Assembly: GCA_964501365.1 (NCBI GenBank)
Contig: CAZCST010000020.1
Span: 124,001-188,000 of the forward strand
Direction of reading: 5' to 3'
Length of the DNA stretch: 64,000 bases
DNA from: CAZAMB01 sp964501365
GTDB lineage: Bacteria; Planctomycetota; Phycisphaerae; UBA1845
Shown: piece after piece, positions 16,893 through 25,640 of the stretch
Position numbering within the stretch: the stretch's first letter is position 1
Layout: each line of letters starts with the position of its first letter
Made by a program: the position numbers and the translations under genes
Notes under the pieces: model-generated
What the model was told of the DNA's origin: nothing
Seen by the model: only the letters and a program-made list of their open reading frames with translations
The model's database searches: none

Positions 16893-18875
16893 TTATCGTG
16901 AATTCTTGAGATTCTCAACCACGCCCGGATCCGCCAGCGTGGAGGTATCGCCAATCTGATCCGGCTGACCCTCGGCTATCTTTCGGAGGATGCGGCGCAT
17001 GATTTTCCCGCTTCGCGTTTTGGGCAACCCCGGCGCCCAGTGAATCACATCCGGAGAGGCAAACGCGCCAATCTCCTTGCGAACGTGCGATACCAGCTCT
17101 TTTTTGAGCGAATCATGATACTCCATGCCGGACTTCAAGGTGACATAAGCGTAAATACCCTGCCCTTTGATATCATGCGGAAATCCGACTACGGCCGCTT
17201 CGGCGACCGCCGGATGCGAAACAAGTGCACTCTCCACTTCCGCGGTACCCAGCCGATGCCCCGACACATTAATCACGTCGTCAATGCGCCCCGTAATCCA
17301 GTAATAGCCGTCTTCGTCGCGCCGGCAGCCGTCCCCGGTGAAATACAACCCGGGAACCCGTGAAAAGTACGTATCTTTGAAGCGCTCGTGTTGTCCGTAG
17401 ACAGTCCGCATGATGCCTGGCCAGGGCTCCTCGATAAATAGGGCCCCGGAGCCGGGCCCTTCAATCACCTGATTTTTTTCGTCGAGCATCACCGGTTTGA
17501 CGCCGAAAAACGGAAGCGTGGCCGATCCGGGCTTGGTCGGGATCGCGCCCGGCAGTGGAGTCATCAGAATGCCGCCGGTTTCCGTCTGCCACCATGTATC
17601 GACGATCGGGCAACGCCCCTTGCCCACAACGCGGTGATACCACATCCATGCTTCGGGGTTGATGGGCTCGCCCACCGACCCCAGCAACTTCAGACTCGCA
17701 AGGCTCCGTGAAGTCACATAGTTGTCGCCTTCGCGCATGAGCGCCCGGATGGCTGTCGGGGCCGTGTAAAACTGCGTGACCTTGTACTTGTCCACCACAT
17801 CCCAGAATCGGCCGGCATCCGGGTACGTCGGAATTCCTTCAAACATCAGTGTCGTTGCGCCGTTGCAAAGCGGCCCGTATACGATATACGAATGTCCTGT
17901 GACCCAGCCCAGATCCGCCGTACACCAGAAAATATCGCCGTCGTGATAATCGAAAACGTACTTGAACGTCAGGGCGGCCTGAACCATGTAACCGCCCGTG
18001 GTGTGCAGCACTCCCTTGGGTTTCCCGGTTGATCCGGACGTATACAAAATGAAGAGCGGATCCTCGGAATCCATCCACTCACATTCGCATTCCGGGGAAG
18101 CATTGCTCATGGCCTCGCTCCACCAGCGGTCGCGATTCACGGACATGTTCACTTGCATCTTCTGCGCGCCTAGTCGCTGATATACGATGCATGATTTCAC
18201 TTCGACGCCCCGGACGGAGGCACGCTGCATCGCATCGTCGGCATTGGCCTTGAGGGCGACTGGTTTGTTTCCACGCATGACGCCATCGGCAGTGATCAGC
18301 ACCTGTGACTTGCAATCCACGATTCGCTCCGCCAGCGACTCCGGCGAAAACCCTCCAAAAACAACCGAGTGAATCGCACCGATGCGCGCGCAAGCCAGCA
18401 CGGCGATGGCCAGCTCCTTGACCATCGGCATGTATACGGTGACGCGGTCGCCCTTCTTGACCCCCTGGCCCTTGAGCACGTTGGCGAACTGACACACGAC
18501 GGCGTGCAACTGGTTATACGTCATCTCGTCGTCTTCGCCGGGCTCATTGCCTTCCCACAAAATGGCAATCTGATTCCCGCGACGAGAAAGATGACGATCG
18601 AGCGCGTTGTAGCAAATGTTCGTCTTGCCGCCTGCGAAAAACTGGATCGAAATCTTGTCCTTGAAATCGAACTGGCGGACCTTTGACCATTTCTGGTGCC
18701 AGTGAAAGGATTCGGCCACCTCGCCCCAGAATGCATCGGGATCGCTGATGGATCGTTGATACATGTCCTGGTACTGCTGAAACGATGGAATGTAAGAGCT
18801 CTCAGCGAATGCAGTCGGAGGTGGAAACACCGTTCCTCGCCGGGCTTCCGATCCAGTTGATTCTTCATGCGACAT
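16893..18875 (-). CDS. acs: Acetyl-CoA synthetase (AMP-forming)
   Basis: A 660-aa enzyme of normal length that converts acetate, ATP and CoA to acetyl-CoA. The sequence shows the ACS N-terminus (SFHWHQKWSKVRQFDF), FFAGGKTNICYNALDRHL, the P-loop LYTSGSTGKPKGVLHTTGGY, WWQTETGGILMTPLPGA, YFTGDGCRRDEDGYYWITGR and the acetylation-regulated lysine region TRSGKIMRRILRKIA. That Lys is usually controlled by protein acetyltransferase and deacetylase. It lies 17 bases after kdtA on the same strand. Confidence 0.96.
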   Translation of the reverse strand: MSHEESTGSEARRGTVFPPPTAFAESSYIPSFQQYQDMYQRSISDPDAFWGEVAESFHWHQKWSKVRQFDFKDKISIQFFAGGKTNICYNALDRHLSRRGNQIAILWEGNEPGEDDEMTYNQLHAVVCQFANVLKGQGVKKGDRVTVYMPMVKELAIAVLACARIGAIHSVVFGGFSPESLAERIVDCKSQVLITADGVMRGNKPVALKANADDAMQRASVRGVEVKSCIVYQRLGAQKMQVNMSVNRDRWWSEAMSNASPECECEWMDSEDPLFILYTSGSTGKPKGVLHTTGGYMVQAALTFKYVFDYHDGDIFWCTADLGWVTGHSYIVYGPLCNGATTLMFEGIPTYPDAGRFWDVVDKYKVTQFYTAPTAIRALMREGDNYVTSRSLASLKLLGSVGEPINPEAWMWYHRVVGKGRCPIVDTWWQTETGGILMTPLPGAIPTKPGSATLPFFGVKPVMLDEKNQVIEGPGSGALFIEEPWPGIMRTVYGQHERFKDTYFSRVPGLYFTGDGCRRDEDGYYWITGRIDDVINVSGHRLGTAEVESALVSHPAVAEAAVVGFPHDIKGQGIYAYVTLKSGMEYHDSLKKELVSHVRKEIGAFASPDVIHWAPGLPKTRSGKIMRRILRKIAEGQPDQIGDTSTLADPGVVENLKNSR

Positions 18876-18892
18876 TGATCACTCCAGCCAGC

Positions 18893-20296
18893 TTACGCCT
18901 GCTTCCGTGCCGCAGGAGCAAGCGCGTGATACGGCTCCATTGGCATTGAACCTACGCCGGAATGGCGAACTTGAAAAGCGCCGATGATTCGAGGCGACTC
19001 GCCCAGGACCTGAGTCAATCGACTGACGGTTTTTTCGGTTGCCCCTTGGTTGGCGATTACCGTTTCGCGGCCGCGCAGCCCTCGCTCCTTCCACAAGTCC
19101 GGCGTCCCAAGCCATTGTCGCAAACGTAAGACCAATTCCGTCCGATCGTTCACGATTTCCAGCGATCCGCCGGCCCGTAGCACCTCGACCGGCTGCTGAA
19201 AATTATCGACATGGGTTCCGATAATCATGGGTTTGGCGAGCGCCGCAACTTCCATTGGATCAGACCCACCCATCGGAACAAGGCTGCGGCCAACAAACAC
19301 GAGGTCCGCAAGCGAATAGAACGCTCGAAGCTCCCCCATTGTATCGCCAAGAATGACGCTGTGCAGTTCCAATCGCGGCTGGGCGGCTCCGTTGGGACAG
19401 CGGGTTCGACGAACGCACGAATACCCACGAGATTCGATCAGTGCGGCCACTTCGTCAAATCGCTCCGGCTTGCGGGGAATCAGAGCCAGTCGCGGAGATT
19501 TTTCCTCCCCTGCATCTCGCATGACTTCCGCGTGCGCGTCCAACAAGATCGCTTCTTCGCCCGGCCCGGTGCTGCCGCACACCCAGATCGGGCGCGAACG
19601 ATCCAAGCCCATCGCCTGCCCCAGCTCAGCGTCACCTGCAACGCGGTCCGCAACCAGGGCTGTGTCCCACTTGACTGAACCGGTCACACTTACCCGCTGC
19701 GATGGCACGCCCGCCGCGCAAAATCGTGCCGCGACGGCCTCATCCTGTGCACCAACCCACGTCAGTTTCGAAAACACGGTTCGCATGGCCGGTCCGAACC
19801 ACGCAAGACGCCTGGCGCTTCGCGCGGTGAAACGACCATTTACGACGACCACGGGAACACCGCGCCGCGCCGCCTCGGCCACAAGATTGGGCCAGACTTC
19901 CAGTTCGACAAGCACCACCAAGGCCGGCTGCAGCGCCGAAAACGCCCGGCGGATAACCCAACTGAAATCGAGGGGAAATCGAAACACGCGGTTCGCCCCA
20001 TACAGTTCGACCGCGCGGCGATATCCCGTGTCGGTTGTCGTGGAGATGACTACGCTTGCATCAGGGGTTTTTTCCAGAAGGGATTGCACCAGGCGCGGAG
20101 TCGCATTGATCTCACCCAGGGAGACAGCATGGACCCAAATACGACAGGGGGATGGCTCGAAATCCGGCAGGCGCCCGAACCGCTGGGACCAGCCGTTGCG
20201 GTTTTTTCCGACAAAGATTGCGTTGTACAGACCAACGGGAAGATACAACATTGCCGCTAAAAAATAGACCACATCGGCCAGCCATCGCATCGGCAA
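18893..20296 (-). CDS. kdtA: 3-deoxy-D-manno-octulosonic acid transferase
   Basis: A 467-aa inner-membrane GT30 enzyme that adds Kdo to lipid A precursor. The N-terminal membrane anchor is VVYFLAAMLYLPVGLYNAIF. HAVSLGEINAT contains the catalytic Glu region. Others are STTTDTGYRRAVELYGANRV, VVLVELEVWPNLVAEAARRG, NGRFTARSARR, VTGSVKWDTA, RKPERFDEVAALI and MGGSDPMEVAALAKPMIIG. Together with lpxA it supports a lipopolysaccharide-bearing outer membrane. Confidence 0.94.
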   Translation of the reverse strand: MPMRWLADVVYFLAAMLYLPVGLYNAIFVGKNRNGWSQRFGRLPDFEPSPCRIWVHAVSLGEINATPRLVQSLLEKTPDASVVISTTTDTGYRRAVELYGANRVFRFPLDFSWVIRRAFSALQPALVVLVELEVWPNLVAEAARRGVPVVVVNGRFTARSARRLAWFGPAMRTVFSKLTWVGAQDEAVAARFCAAGVPSQRVSVTGSVKWDTALVADRVAGDAELGQAMGLDRSRPIWVCGSTGPGEEAILLDAHAEVMRDAGEEKSPRLALIPRKPERFDEVAALIESRGYSCVRRTRCPNGAAQPRLELHSVILGDTMGELRAFYSLADLVFVGRSLVPMGGSDPMEVAALAKPMIIGTHVDNFQQPVEVLRAGGSLEIVNDRTELVLRLRQWLGTPDLWKERGLRGRETVIANQGATEKTVSRLTQVLGESPRIIGAFQVRHSGVGSMPMEPYHALAPAARKQA

Positions 20297-20365
20297 TAAT
20301 CCTAGCGGGACCGGCTCATGCGGGCAATCATCGGACAGCCTATCCCGGTTCGATGCGTGTATGCC

Positions 20366-20473
20366 CTACGCGGTCGTGTCCAATCCGAAAATGATGGAAA
20401 GAATGGAGGAAAAGAACGCGGCCAGAACTCCCGTCAGGCTCGAAATGAAAATATTGACCAAATAGGTATTCAT
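20366..20473 (-). CDS. 35-aa hydrophobic small membrane protein
   Basis: A short open frame with a strong ribosome site: GGGAGG ends 3 bases before ATG 20473. The product begins MNTYLVNIFISSLTG, continues VLAAFFSSILSIIFG and ends LDTTA. It is a single amphipathic or hydrophobic helix rich in I, F, S and A, like type I toxins or small membrane regulators. It lies between kdtA and the zinc-ribbon gene on the same strand. It is too short for ordinary gene callers. The Shine-Dalgarno site and uninterrupted hydrophobic content are the only support. Confidence 0.5.
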   Translation of the reverse strand: MNTYLVNIFISSLTGVLAAFFSSILSIIFGLDTTA

Positions 20474-20499
20474 AGGCCTCCCTGATCCAAACCAATTCC

Positions 20500-21027
20500 C
20501 TAGCCAAGCCGCCCCAGCAAAGACTTCAGAAAACCCATCAAAAGCGGCTTCGGTACGTTGCCAATCGGCGGCGGAGTAGGATCGAGCATCAAACCCTCCA
20601 CGTAATCCTTGGCTCGCGCTCCGGCCCGCTTCAACCGCGCCAATACTCGTTCGGCGTCCTGCAATTTTGAATCGCGCATGGCCACCACAAATGCCTCGAC
20701 CTCATCAGCCACCTCGATCACTTCGCCCGGTACAGGCTCGCTGCGCCGTGCCCCGCCTCCGCGGCCTTCCGCACCTTCCGGAGGCAGCTTGTCGGGATCC
20801 TTGTCGAAGGCCGCTGCATACCGGACCGACTCGCGGATCAGCTCCTTTTCGCGACGCTCCTCGTCCTCATCGATGGGAGCCAGCCCGATTTCCTCTTCAT
20901 CGGCCGATGGCGGCGCAGGAATGTAGACTTTGACCTCGCAGAACGGGCATTTTCCGTACTTTCCACCCGCCGTATCCGGTGCGCGGATCGACTTCTCACA
21001 GGCCGGACAATTGAATTCGATGCTCAC
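20500..21027 (-). CDS. Zinc-ribbon protein of unknown function
   Basis: A 175-aa protein. The N-terminal zinc ribbon FNCPACEKSIRAPDTAGGKY, then CPFCEVKVYIP, is the MJ0042-like type common in Planctomycetota. An acidic linker (SADEEEIGLAPIDEDEERRE) and a helical C-terminal part follow (VADEVEAFVVAMRDSKLQDA). It starts with GTG at 21027, which overlaps the der stop by four bases (GTGA). Translation is therefore probably coupled to der, although no functional tie to ribosome assembly can be shown. Confidence 0.78.
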   Translation of the reverse strand: MSIEFNCPACEKSIRAPDTAGGKYGKCPFCEVKVYIPAPPSADEEEIGLAPIDEDEERREKELIRESVRYAAAFDKDPDKLPPEGAEGRGGGARRSEPVPGEVIEVADEVEAFVVAMRDSKLQDAERVLARLKRAGARAKDYVEGLMLDPTPPPIGNVPKPLLMGFLKSLLGRLG

Positions 21028-22376
21028 AACGCAACCTCCGAGATTTCGCCCTCCTGCCTGCCGCGGCTCCGGGCGCGGAACACCAATCGTATCGGAATCT
21101 CCCCGAACGGCAATCGCTCGCGGAAGCGATTGAGCAGGAATCGCTCGTAATCCTGAGTGATCAATCGCGCCTCATTGACGAACACCACGATGGTGGGCGG
21201 CTGCACGGACACCTGCGTGGCATAAAAGAGTTTTGGCGCTTTCCGGCCTCGCTTGGCGCTGGGCGTGTTGGTTGCCAGCGCGTCGCGCAAAATCTCGTTG
21301 AGAGTCGCGGTCGAAACGCGGGTCTGCGATTGTTTGAACATTGACCAGGCCACGTCGATGGTCGCGTCGCAGTTGTGAGCGTCGATCGCCGAAGTAAACG
21401 AAATCGGCGCGAAATCCAGATGCGGCAGCAGTTTCGTCAGATAGTCGCCGTAATCGCTGGTGTCCGCCTTGCCTTTGGCGAGGTCCCACTTGTTGATCAC
21501 CAGCACGCACGGCTTGAATTCCGCGACGATGAGTCCGGCGAGTTGTTTTTCGATCTGCCCGACAGACTCCGTCGAATCAATCAATAGCAAGACCACGTCC
21601 GCACGGCTGATCGAGTGCATCGCCCGATTGAGCGCATAAAACTCGATGTCGTCGGCCAGCTTCGCCTTCTTGCGAACGCCGGCCGTATCGATGGCCATGA
21701 ATTTGCGGCCGTCTTTTTCAAAGAGTACGTCGATGCTGTCGCGCGTCGTGCCGGGGATTTCGCTCACGATCACGCGCGGTTCGCCTGCCAGCGCGTTTAC
21801 GAAGCTGCTCTTTCCTGCGTTACGCTTGCCCACCAATGCGAGCTTCATGGCCGGATTCTCTGGCGCGCCTTCCTGCCGCCCCTCCAGCCGTTCGAGAATT
21901 AACTCGCGGAGCGCCCACTTGCCGCTACCATTCATAGCGCTGACTGGCAGCGGCTCGCCGTATCCCAGGCGAATGAATTCGCCAATGTTCCCCGTCATGT
22001 GCGGCTCGTCCACTTTATTGGCGATGAGCCGTACCCGATCGGAATGGCGGCGGAGTAATTCGGCCGTCTCACGGTCCAGCGGGGTGACTCCCTCCCGTCC
22101 GTCCACGACGAACAAGATCAAGTCGGCCTGCTCCACTGCGAATTCAATTTGCCGATGAACGTGTTCGCCAAGGTCGTCGCGGTCGACGACTCCGTACCCG
22201 CCGGTATCTACAAGCTCGAAATAATGATCGTTAATTTCGCAAACGCCGCCGACACGATCGCGGGTCACGCCCGGCGTGGGCTCGACAATGCTGATCCGAC
22301 TGCCCATAAGGGTGTTAAACAGGCTGCTCTTGCCCACATTGGGGCGACCAACAATGGCGATGACGGGGAGCGACAT
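21024..22376 (-). CDS. der: Ribosome biogenesis GTPase Der (EngA)
   Basis: A 450-aa protein with two tandem GTPase domains and a KH-like C-terminus, needed for 50S subunit assembly. The first G domain shows GRPNVGKSSLFN, DTGG and NKVD. The second shows GKRNAGKSSFVNAL, PGTTRDS, DTAG and NKWDLAKG. The C-terminal end (FLLNRFRERLPFGEIPIRLV) is typical. ATG 22376 is the family start; an upstream extension to 22499 has no conserved content. Confidence 0.96.
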   Translation of the reverse strand: MSLPVIAIVGRPNVGKSSLFNTLMGSRISIVEPTPGVTRDRVGGVCEINDHYFELVDTGGYGVVDRDDLGEHVHRQIEFAVEQADLILFVVDGREGVTPLDRETAELLRRHSDRVRLIANKVDEPHMTGNIGEFIRLGYGEPLPVSAMNGSGKWALRELILERLEGRQEGAPENPAMKLALVGKRNAGKSSFVNALAGEPRVIVSEIPGTTRDSIDVLFEKDGRKFMAIDTAGVRKKAKLADDIEFYALNRAMHSISRADVVLLLIDSTESVGQIEKQLAGLIVAEFKPCVLVINKWDLAKGKADTSDYGDYLTKLLPHLDFAPISFTSAIDAHNCDATIDVAWSMFKQSQTRVSTATLNEILRDALATNTPSAKRGRKAPKLFYATQVSVQPPTIVVFVNEARLITQDYERFLLNRFRERLPFGEIPIRLVFRARSRGRQEGEISEVAL

Positions 22377-22507
22377 TAAGGAAGTGTATGATTTTCCTTG
22401 TACTTTGTCGATTTTGGACGCGAATCGGCTATTCGTCTCGCAGCTGCGAAGGAGCGGCGGGTGGCACGGCCAGGCAGAGCGCCGCCATGCTAATACCAAC
22501 GAATGAA

Positions 22508-22891
22508 CTAGAGATTCTTGACGAAGCTGGTGTATTCCTTGGCTGACATCAGGGCCTTTAGCGGATCAGGCCCGTCCACTTTGATTTTCGCAATCCACCC
22601 CTCGTCGAAGGCATCGTCATTGAGCAGCTCCGGATGATCCGTAAGAGCTGCGTTCGCCGCCGTAACCGTCCCACCCACGGCAGTGAATATCTCCGATGTC
22701 GCCTTCACTGATTCCACGTCGCCGATCGCGTCGCCCGCAGCAACCTTGGTCCCCACCTTCGGCAGTTCGACATACGTGATGTCGGTCAGCTCGTCCGCTG
22801 CGTACTGCGTGATGCCCATTGTCACCACGCCGTCCTCCAGCATGAACCACTCGTGCGTCTCGGCGTACATTCGATCGATCGGTGCTTTCAT
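22508..22891 (-). CDS. gcvH: Glycine cleavage system H protein
   Basis: A 127-aa lipoyl carrier protein. The lipoylated Lys lies in GDVESVKATSEIFTAVGGTV. Other family stretches are ETHEWFMLEDGVVTMGITQY and LPKVGTKVAAGDAIG. It shuttles the aminomethyl group between GcvP and GcvT. It lies 118 bases after gcvT on the same strand; gcvP is not in the window. The intervening gap holds a C-rich palindromic repeat. Confidence 0.95.
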   Translation of the reverse strand: MKAPIDRMYAETHEWFMLEDGVVTMGITQYAADELTDITYVELPKVGTKVAAGDAIGDVESVKATSEIFTAVGGTVTAANAALTDHPELLNDDAFDEGWIAKIKVDGPDPLKALMSAKEYTSFVKNL

Positions 22892-22922
22892 ATCGTCCTC
22901 ACAGGATCACACAGCCTGACAG

Positions 22923-22957
22923 CCTCCCCTCCTCTCCAAGGGGGGATATGGGGGGGC
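22923..22957. repeat. C-rich/G-rich palindromic repeat (intergenic copy)
   Basis: The sequence CTCCAAGGGGGGATATGGGG, preceded by CCTCCCCTCCT, can fold into a C-rich/G-rich hairpin. It is closely related to the copy inside mnmA at 26563-26598. Confidence 0.6.
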
Positions 22958-23009
22958 ACGCAATAAGACCAATGCGTCCCATCCGTGCTCGCGCGCCGCG
23001 CTTTTACAC

Positions 23010-24110
23010 TCACTTGGGTAGCTTGTAAAACGGCAACGGCACGACACGTGCCGCAACTCGCTTGCCCGAAATCTCCACTTCAACATCCGTGCCAACCGCG
23101 GCGTCGCCGGCCTGCACGTAGGCCATCGCAATACTCTTGCCCAGCGTCGGGCTCAACGTACCGCTGGTAATCTCGCCGGTCTCTTTCTCACCGCGAAAAA
23201 CCTTGTAGTGCTGCCGGGCTATCCGCCGTCCTTCAAGTTCCAAACCCACCAACTGATTCCGCAATCCTTGCGCCTTGCACTTCCGCATCGCTTCCGCGCC
23301 GATGAAGTCCTTGGTCAGGTCCACACACCAGGCCTGCCCGGCCGTCAGCGAGTCAACTTCTTCGCCGAGTTCGTGGCCGTAGAGCGGCATCCCGGCCTCC
23401 ATGCGCAGCGTGTCACGAGCACCCAGCCCGGCCGGCTTGATTAACGGATGCGGTGCGGTCGGCGTACCCAGCAACCGTGGCACAAGCGGCCCCACCAGCA
23501 TCGCGGGCAAAACGATCTCAATCCCATCTTCCCCCGTGTATCCCGTGCGGCATGTTGTCAGCGTCAACGGCCCCAATTCGCGCACGCGAAAATGATAACG
23601 TTTGATGGTAGCGAGGTCAGCGTTTGCGACTTCCCTGGCCAGTTCGAGCGTTTTGGGTCCCTGGCAGGCAATCATGGCCGTACCCATCGTTTCGTCGACG
23701 ACCTGCACATCCTTTCCCGCGCCGTGCTTGGCGAGCCACGCCACGATCTTCTCTCGGTTCGAAGCGTTGCAGACGATTCCCCAATGCGTTTCAAAACGCG
23801 AAACGATGACGTCGTCGAGAATCCCGCCGTCCTCGCGGCAGATGTGCGAATACAGACACCTACCCGGCTCGGCCCCGGCCAGTTTCCGCGTGCAAATGCG
23901 GTCCAGAAAGGTTTCAGCGTCCTTGCCGGTGATCTTGAGCCGCCCCATGTGCGACACGTCGAAAACGCTGCATGCGTTCCGTGTGTGATTGTGTTCCTCG
24001 ATGATCCCGGCGAACTGTACCGGCATCTCCCACCCCGCAAACGGAACCATTCTGGCCCCGAATGCGACGTGCGTCTCATACAACGGCGTCCGCAATAACC
24101 CTTCACTCAT
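23010..24110 (-). CDS. gcvT: Aminomethyltransferase (glycine cleavage T protein)
   Basis: A 366-aa folate-binding enzyme that transfers the methylene group from the lipoyl arm of GcvH to tetrahydrofolate. Seen are LYETHVAFGARMVPFAGWEM, VFDVSHMGRLKITGKDAETF, CRTGYTGEDGIEI, ARDTLRMEAGMPLYGHEL and TSGTLSPTLGKSIAMAYV. It is the first gene of the minus-strand run leading to gcvH and der. I looked for a glycine riboswitch in the 276-bp upstream gap and did not see one. Confidence 0.95.
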   Translation of the reverse strand: MSEGLLRTPLYETHVAFGARMVPFAGWEMPVQFAGIIEEHNHTRNACSVFDVSHMGRLKITGKDAETFLDRICTRKLAGAEPGRCLYSHICREDGGILDDVIVSRFETHWGIVCNASNREKIVAWLAKHGAGKDVQVVDETMGTAMIACQGPKTLELAREVANADLATIKRYHFRVRELGPLTLTTCRTGYTGEDGIEIVLPAMLVGPLVPRLLGTPTAPHPLIKPAGLGARDTLRMEAGMPLYGHELGEEVDSLTAGQAWCVDLTKDFIGAEAMRKCKAQGLRNQLVGLELEGRRIARQHYKVFRGEKETGEITSGTLSPTLGKSIAMAYVQAGDAAVGTDVEVEISGKRVAARVVPLPFYKLPK

Positions 24111-24386
24111 CCCGCGAGCCTACCGCTCAGTTGATTCTTGGTCAAAACGAGCCTCAAACTTTCATTCGCGTAGTCCCGCGATCGCTCTTTTTCCCAAGGA
24201 GAGCGGTACGGTTGAGGCAAAAGCCACATCTTTTCACTGGCTCAAATACAAAAATGTGGAAACCGCATTGCTGGCATGCAGTATGTAGGTCGTTCGTGTT
24301 GGAAATTCCCTCGCGCTCTTTGTGCGCGCGGCTGCAGTTTTCATGGTGTTGAATTTCACGCTGTGTTGCGGAAAGGAAGGAGTCGT

Positions 24387-25595
24387 ATGACGCATAATGG
24401 GGGACGAATCATTCGATCGACATACCTTGGCTTGATTGGGTTTACAATCAGCATCGCATGGTTGTGGGCAAGCTGCGTGCCCATCGGGCCCAACGACAAT
24501 ACAAATCAAAGTGATACCGTTGTATTTGGATACAACGAGCTGGGCATGCATTGCATGAACCAGGACTACTCCGAACTCATGCTCTTGCCCCCGTACAACA
24601 ATCTGCGTGCCCAGGTCATTGATCGCTCAGGAGGGAATCCGCGCATCGTAACCAGTGGAATCACCGTGGAGTATGCTCTTCCCAGCCACACAGCGTCATC
24701 GGACAAGACTAACTTCTGGGATTTCGCGCAGCCCCTGCTCGGCGTCACTCTCGCACCAAACATCGGTCTGACCGGAAACGGCCTGAGCGGCACTATGTCG
24801 CTCACCGGCGAAAACGACTGGGTCGCCACCGGAATTCCGGTCACTCCACTCGATGACAGTGGCAACCTCGACCCCTACGCTCTGGCCACGATTACGGTGA
24901 AAAGTGGCAACACTATTCTCGTGAGCAATGATAACGCTATCGTTCCGGTGTCCTGGGAAATCCGCTGTGACCTATGCCACAATACCCCGGGGGTCAGCAC
25001 GTACACCGACATCCTTCAAGCCCACGACCGCCTCCATGGCACCACGCTGGAAATGGAGAAACCAGTCCTGTGCGCCTCCTGCCACGCGGACCCAGCCTTG
25101 GGTGCAAACGGAATCTCAGGCGTTCCCGCATTGTCTCACTCCATGCACTCATCGCACGCACCCCACATGGCCGTCGTGACCATCGGCAACGCGTGCTATG
25201 CCTGTCACCCCGGTGATCAGACTAAGTGCCTGCGGGACATTCACTTTGCCAAGGGGATGACCTGCGTCGATTGCCACACGTCTATGGAGGCCGTCGGCGA
25301 TACGTCCCGTCGGCCTTGGGTCGATGAACCGCGTTGTGGAACATGCCACAATGTTCCCGGACACGAATATGAGCAGGCCAATACACTTTATCGAATGTCG
25401 AAAGGACATGGCAACGTTCATTGCGTGGCTTGCCACGGCAGTCCGCACGCAATTACTCCGACAGTAACGGCTCGAGACAATTTGCAAGCGGAGGCGCTAC
25501 AAGGCCACGCAGGCGTGATCAACACCTGTTCGGTGTGTCACAAGAGCAATCCCGATGAGGGCTTCTTCCATCGTGCCGGCAGTGAAAGCGATTGA
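24387..25595 (+). CDS. Seven-heme c-type cytochrome, exported
   Basis: A 402-aa protein with a strong ribosome site (AGGAAGGAG, 24373-24381) before ATG 24387. The N-terminus has a signal segment (LGLIGFTISIAWLWASC) that may be a lipobox ending at Cys. An N-terminal domain of about 150 aa (FGYNELGMHCMNQDYSELML) precedes seven CxxCH heme sites: CDLCH, CASCH, CYACH, CVDCH, CGTCH, CVACH and CSVCH. Extra His residues nearby could be distal ligands. It probably carries electrons in the periplasm or at the outer surface. No partner reductase or cytochrome maturation gene is adjacent. Confidence 0.88.
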   Translation: MTHNGGRIIRSTYLGLIGFTISIAWLWASCVPIGPNDNTNQSDTVVFGYNELGMHCMNQDYSELMLLPPYNNLRAQVIDRSGGNPRIVTSGITVEYALPSHTASSDKTNFWDFAQPLLGVTLAPNIGLTGNGLSGTMSLTGENDWVATGIPVTPLDDSGNLDPYALATITVKSGNTILVSNDNAIVPVSWEIRCDLCHNTPGVSTYTDILQAHDRLHGTTLEMEKPVLCASCHADPALGANGISGVPALSHSMHSSHAPHMAVVTIGNACYACHPGDQTKCLRDIHFAKGMTCVDCHTSMEAVGDTSRRPWVDEPRCGTCHNVPGHEYEQANTLYRMSKGHGNVHCVACHGSPHAITPTVTARDNLQAEALQGHAGVINTCSVCHKSNPDEGFFHRAGSESD

Positions 25596-25640
25596 ACAAC
25601 TGCTTTTGTTCTAATCGGGAATCAAGACTAGAATGATTTG

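Noticed and set aside
24111..24386. Glycine riboswitch upstream of gcvT
   Set aside because: I searched both strands for the conserved GGAGAG...CCGAAGG pattern and did not find it.
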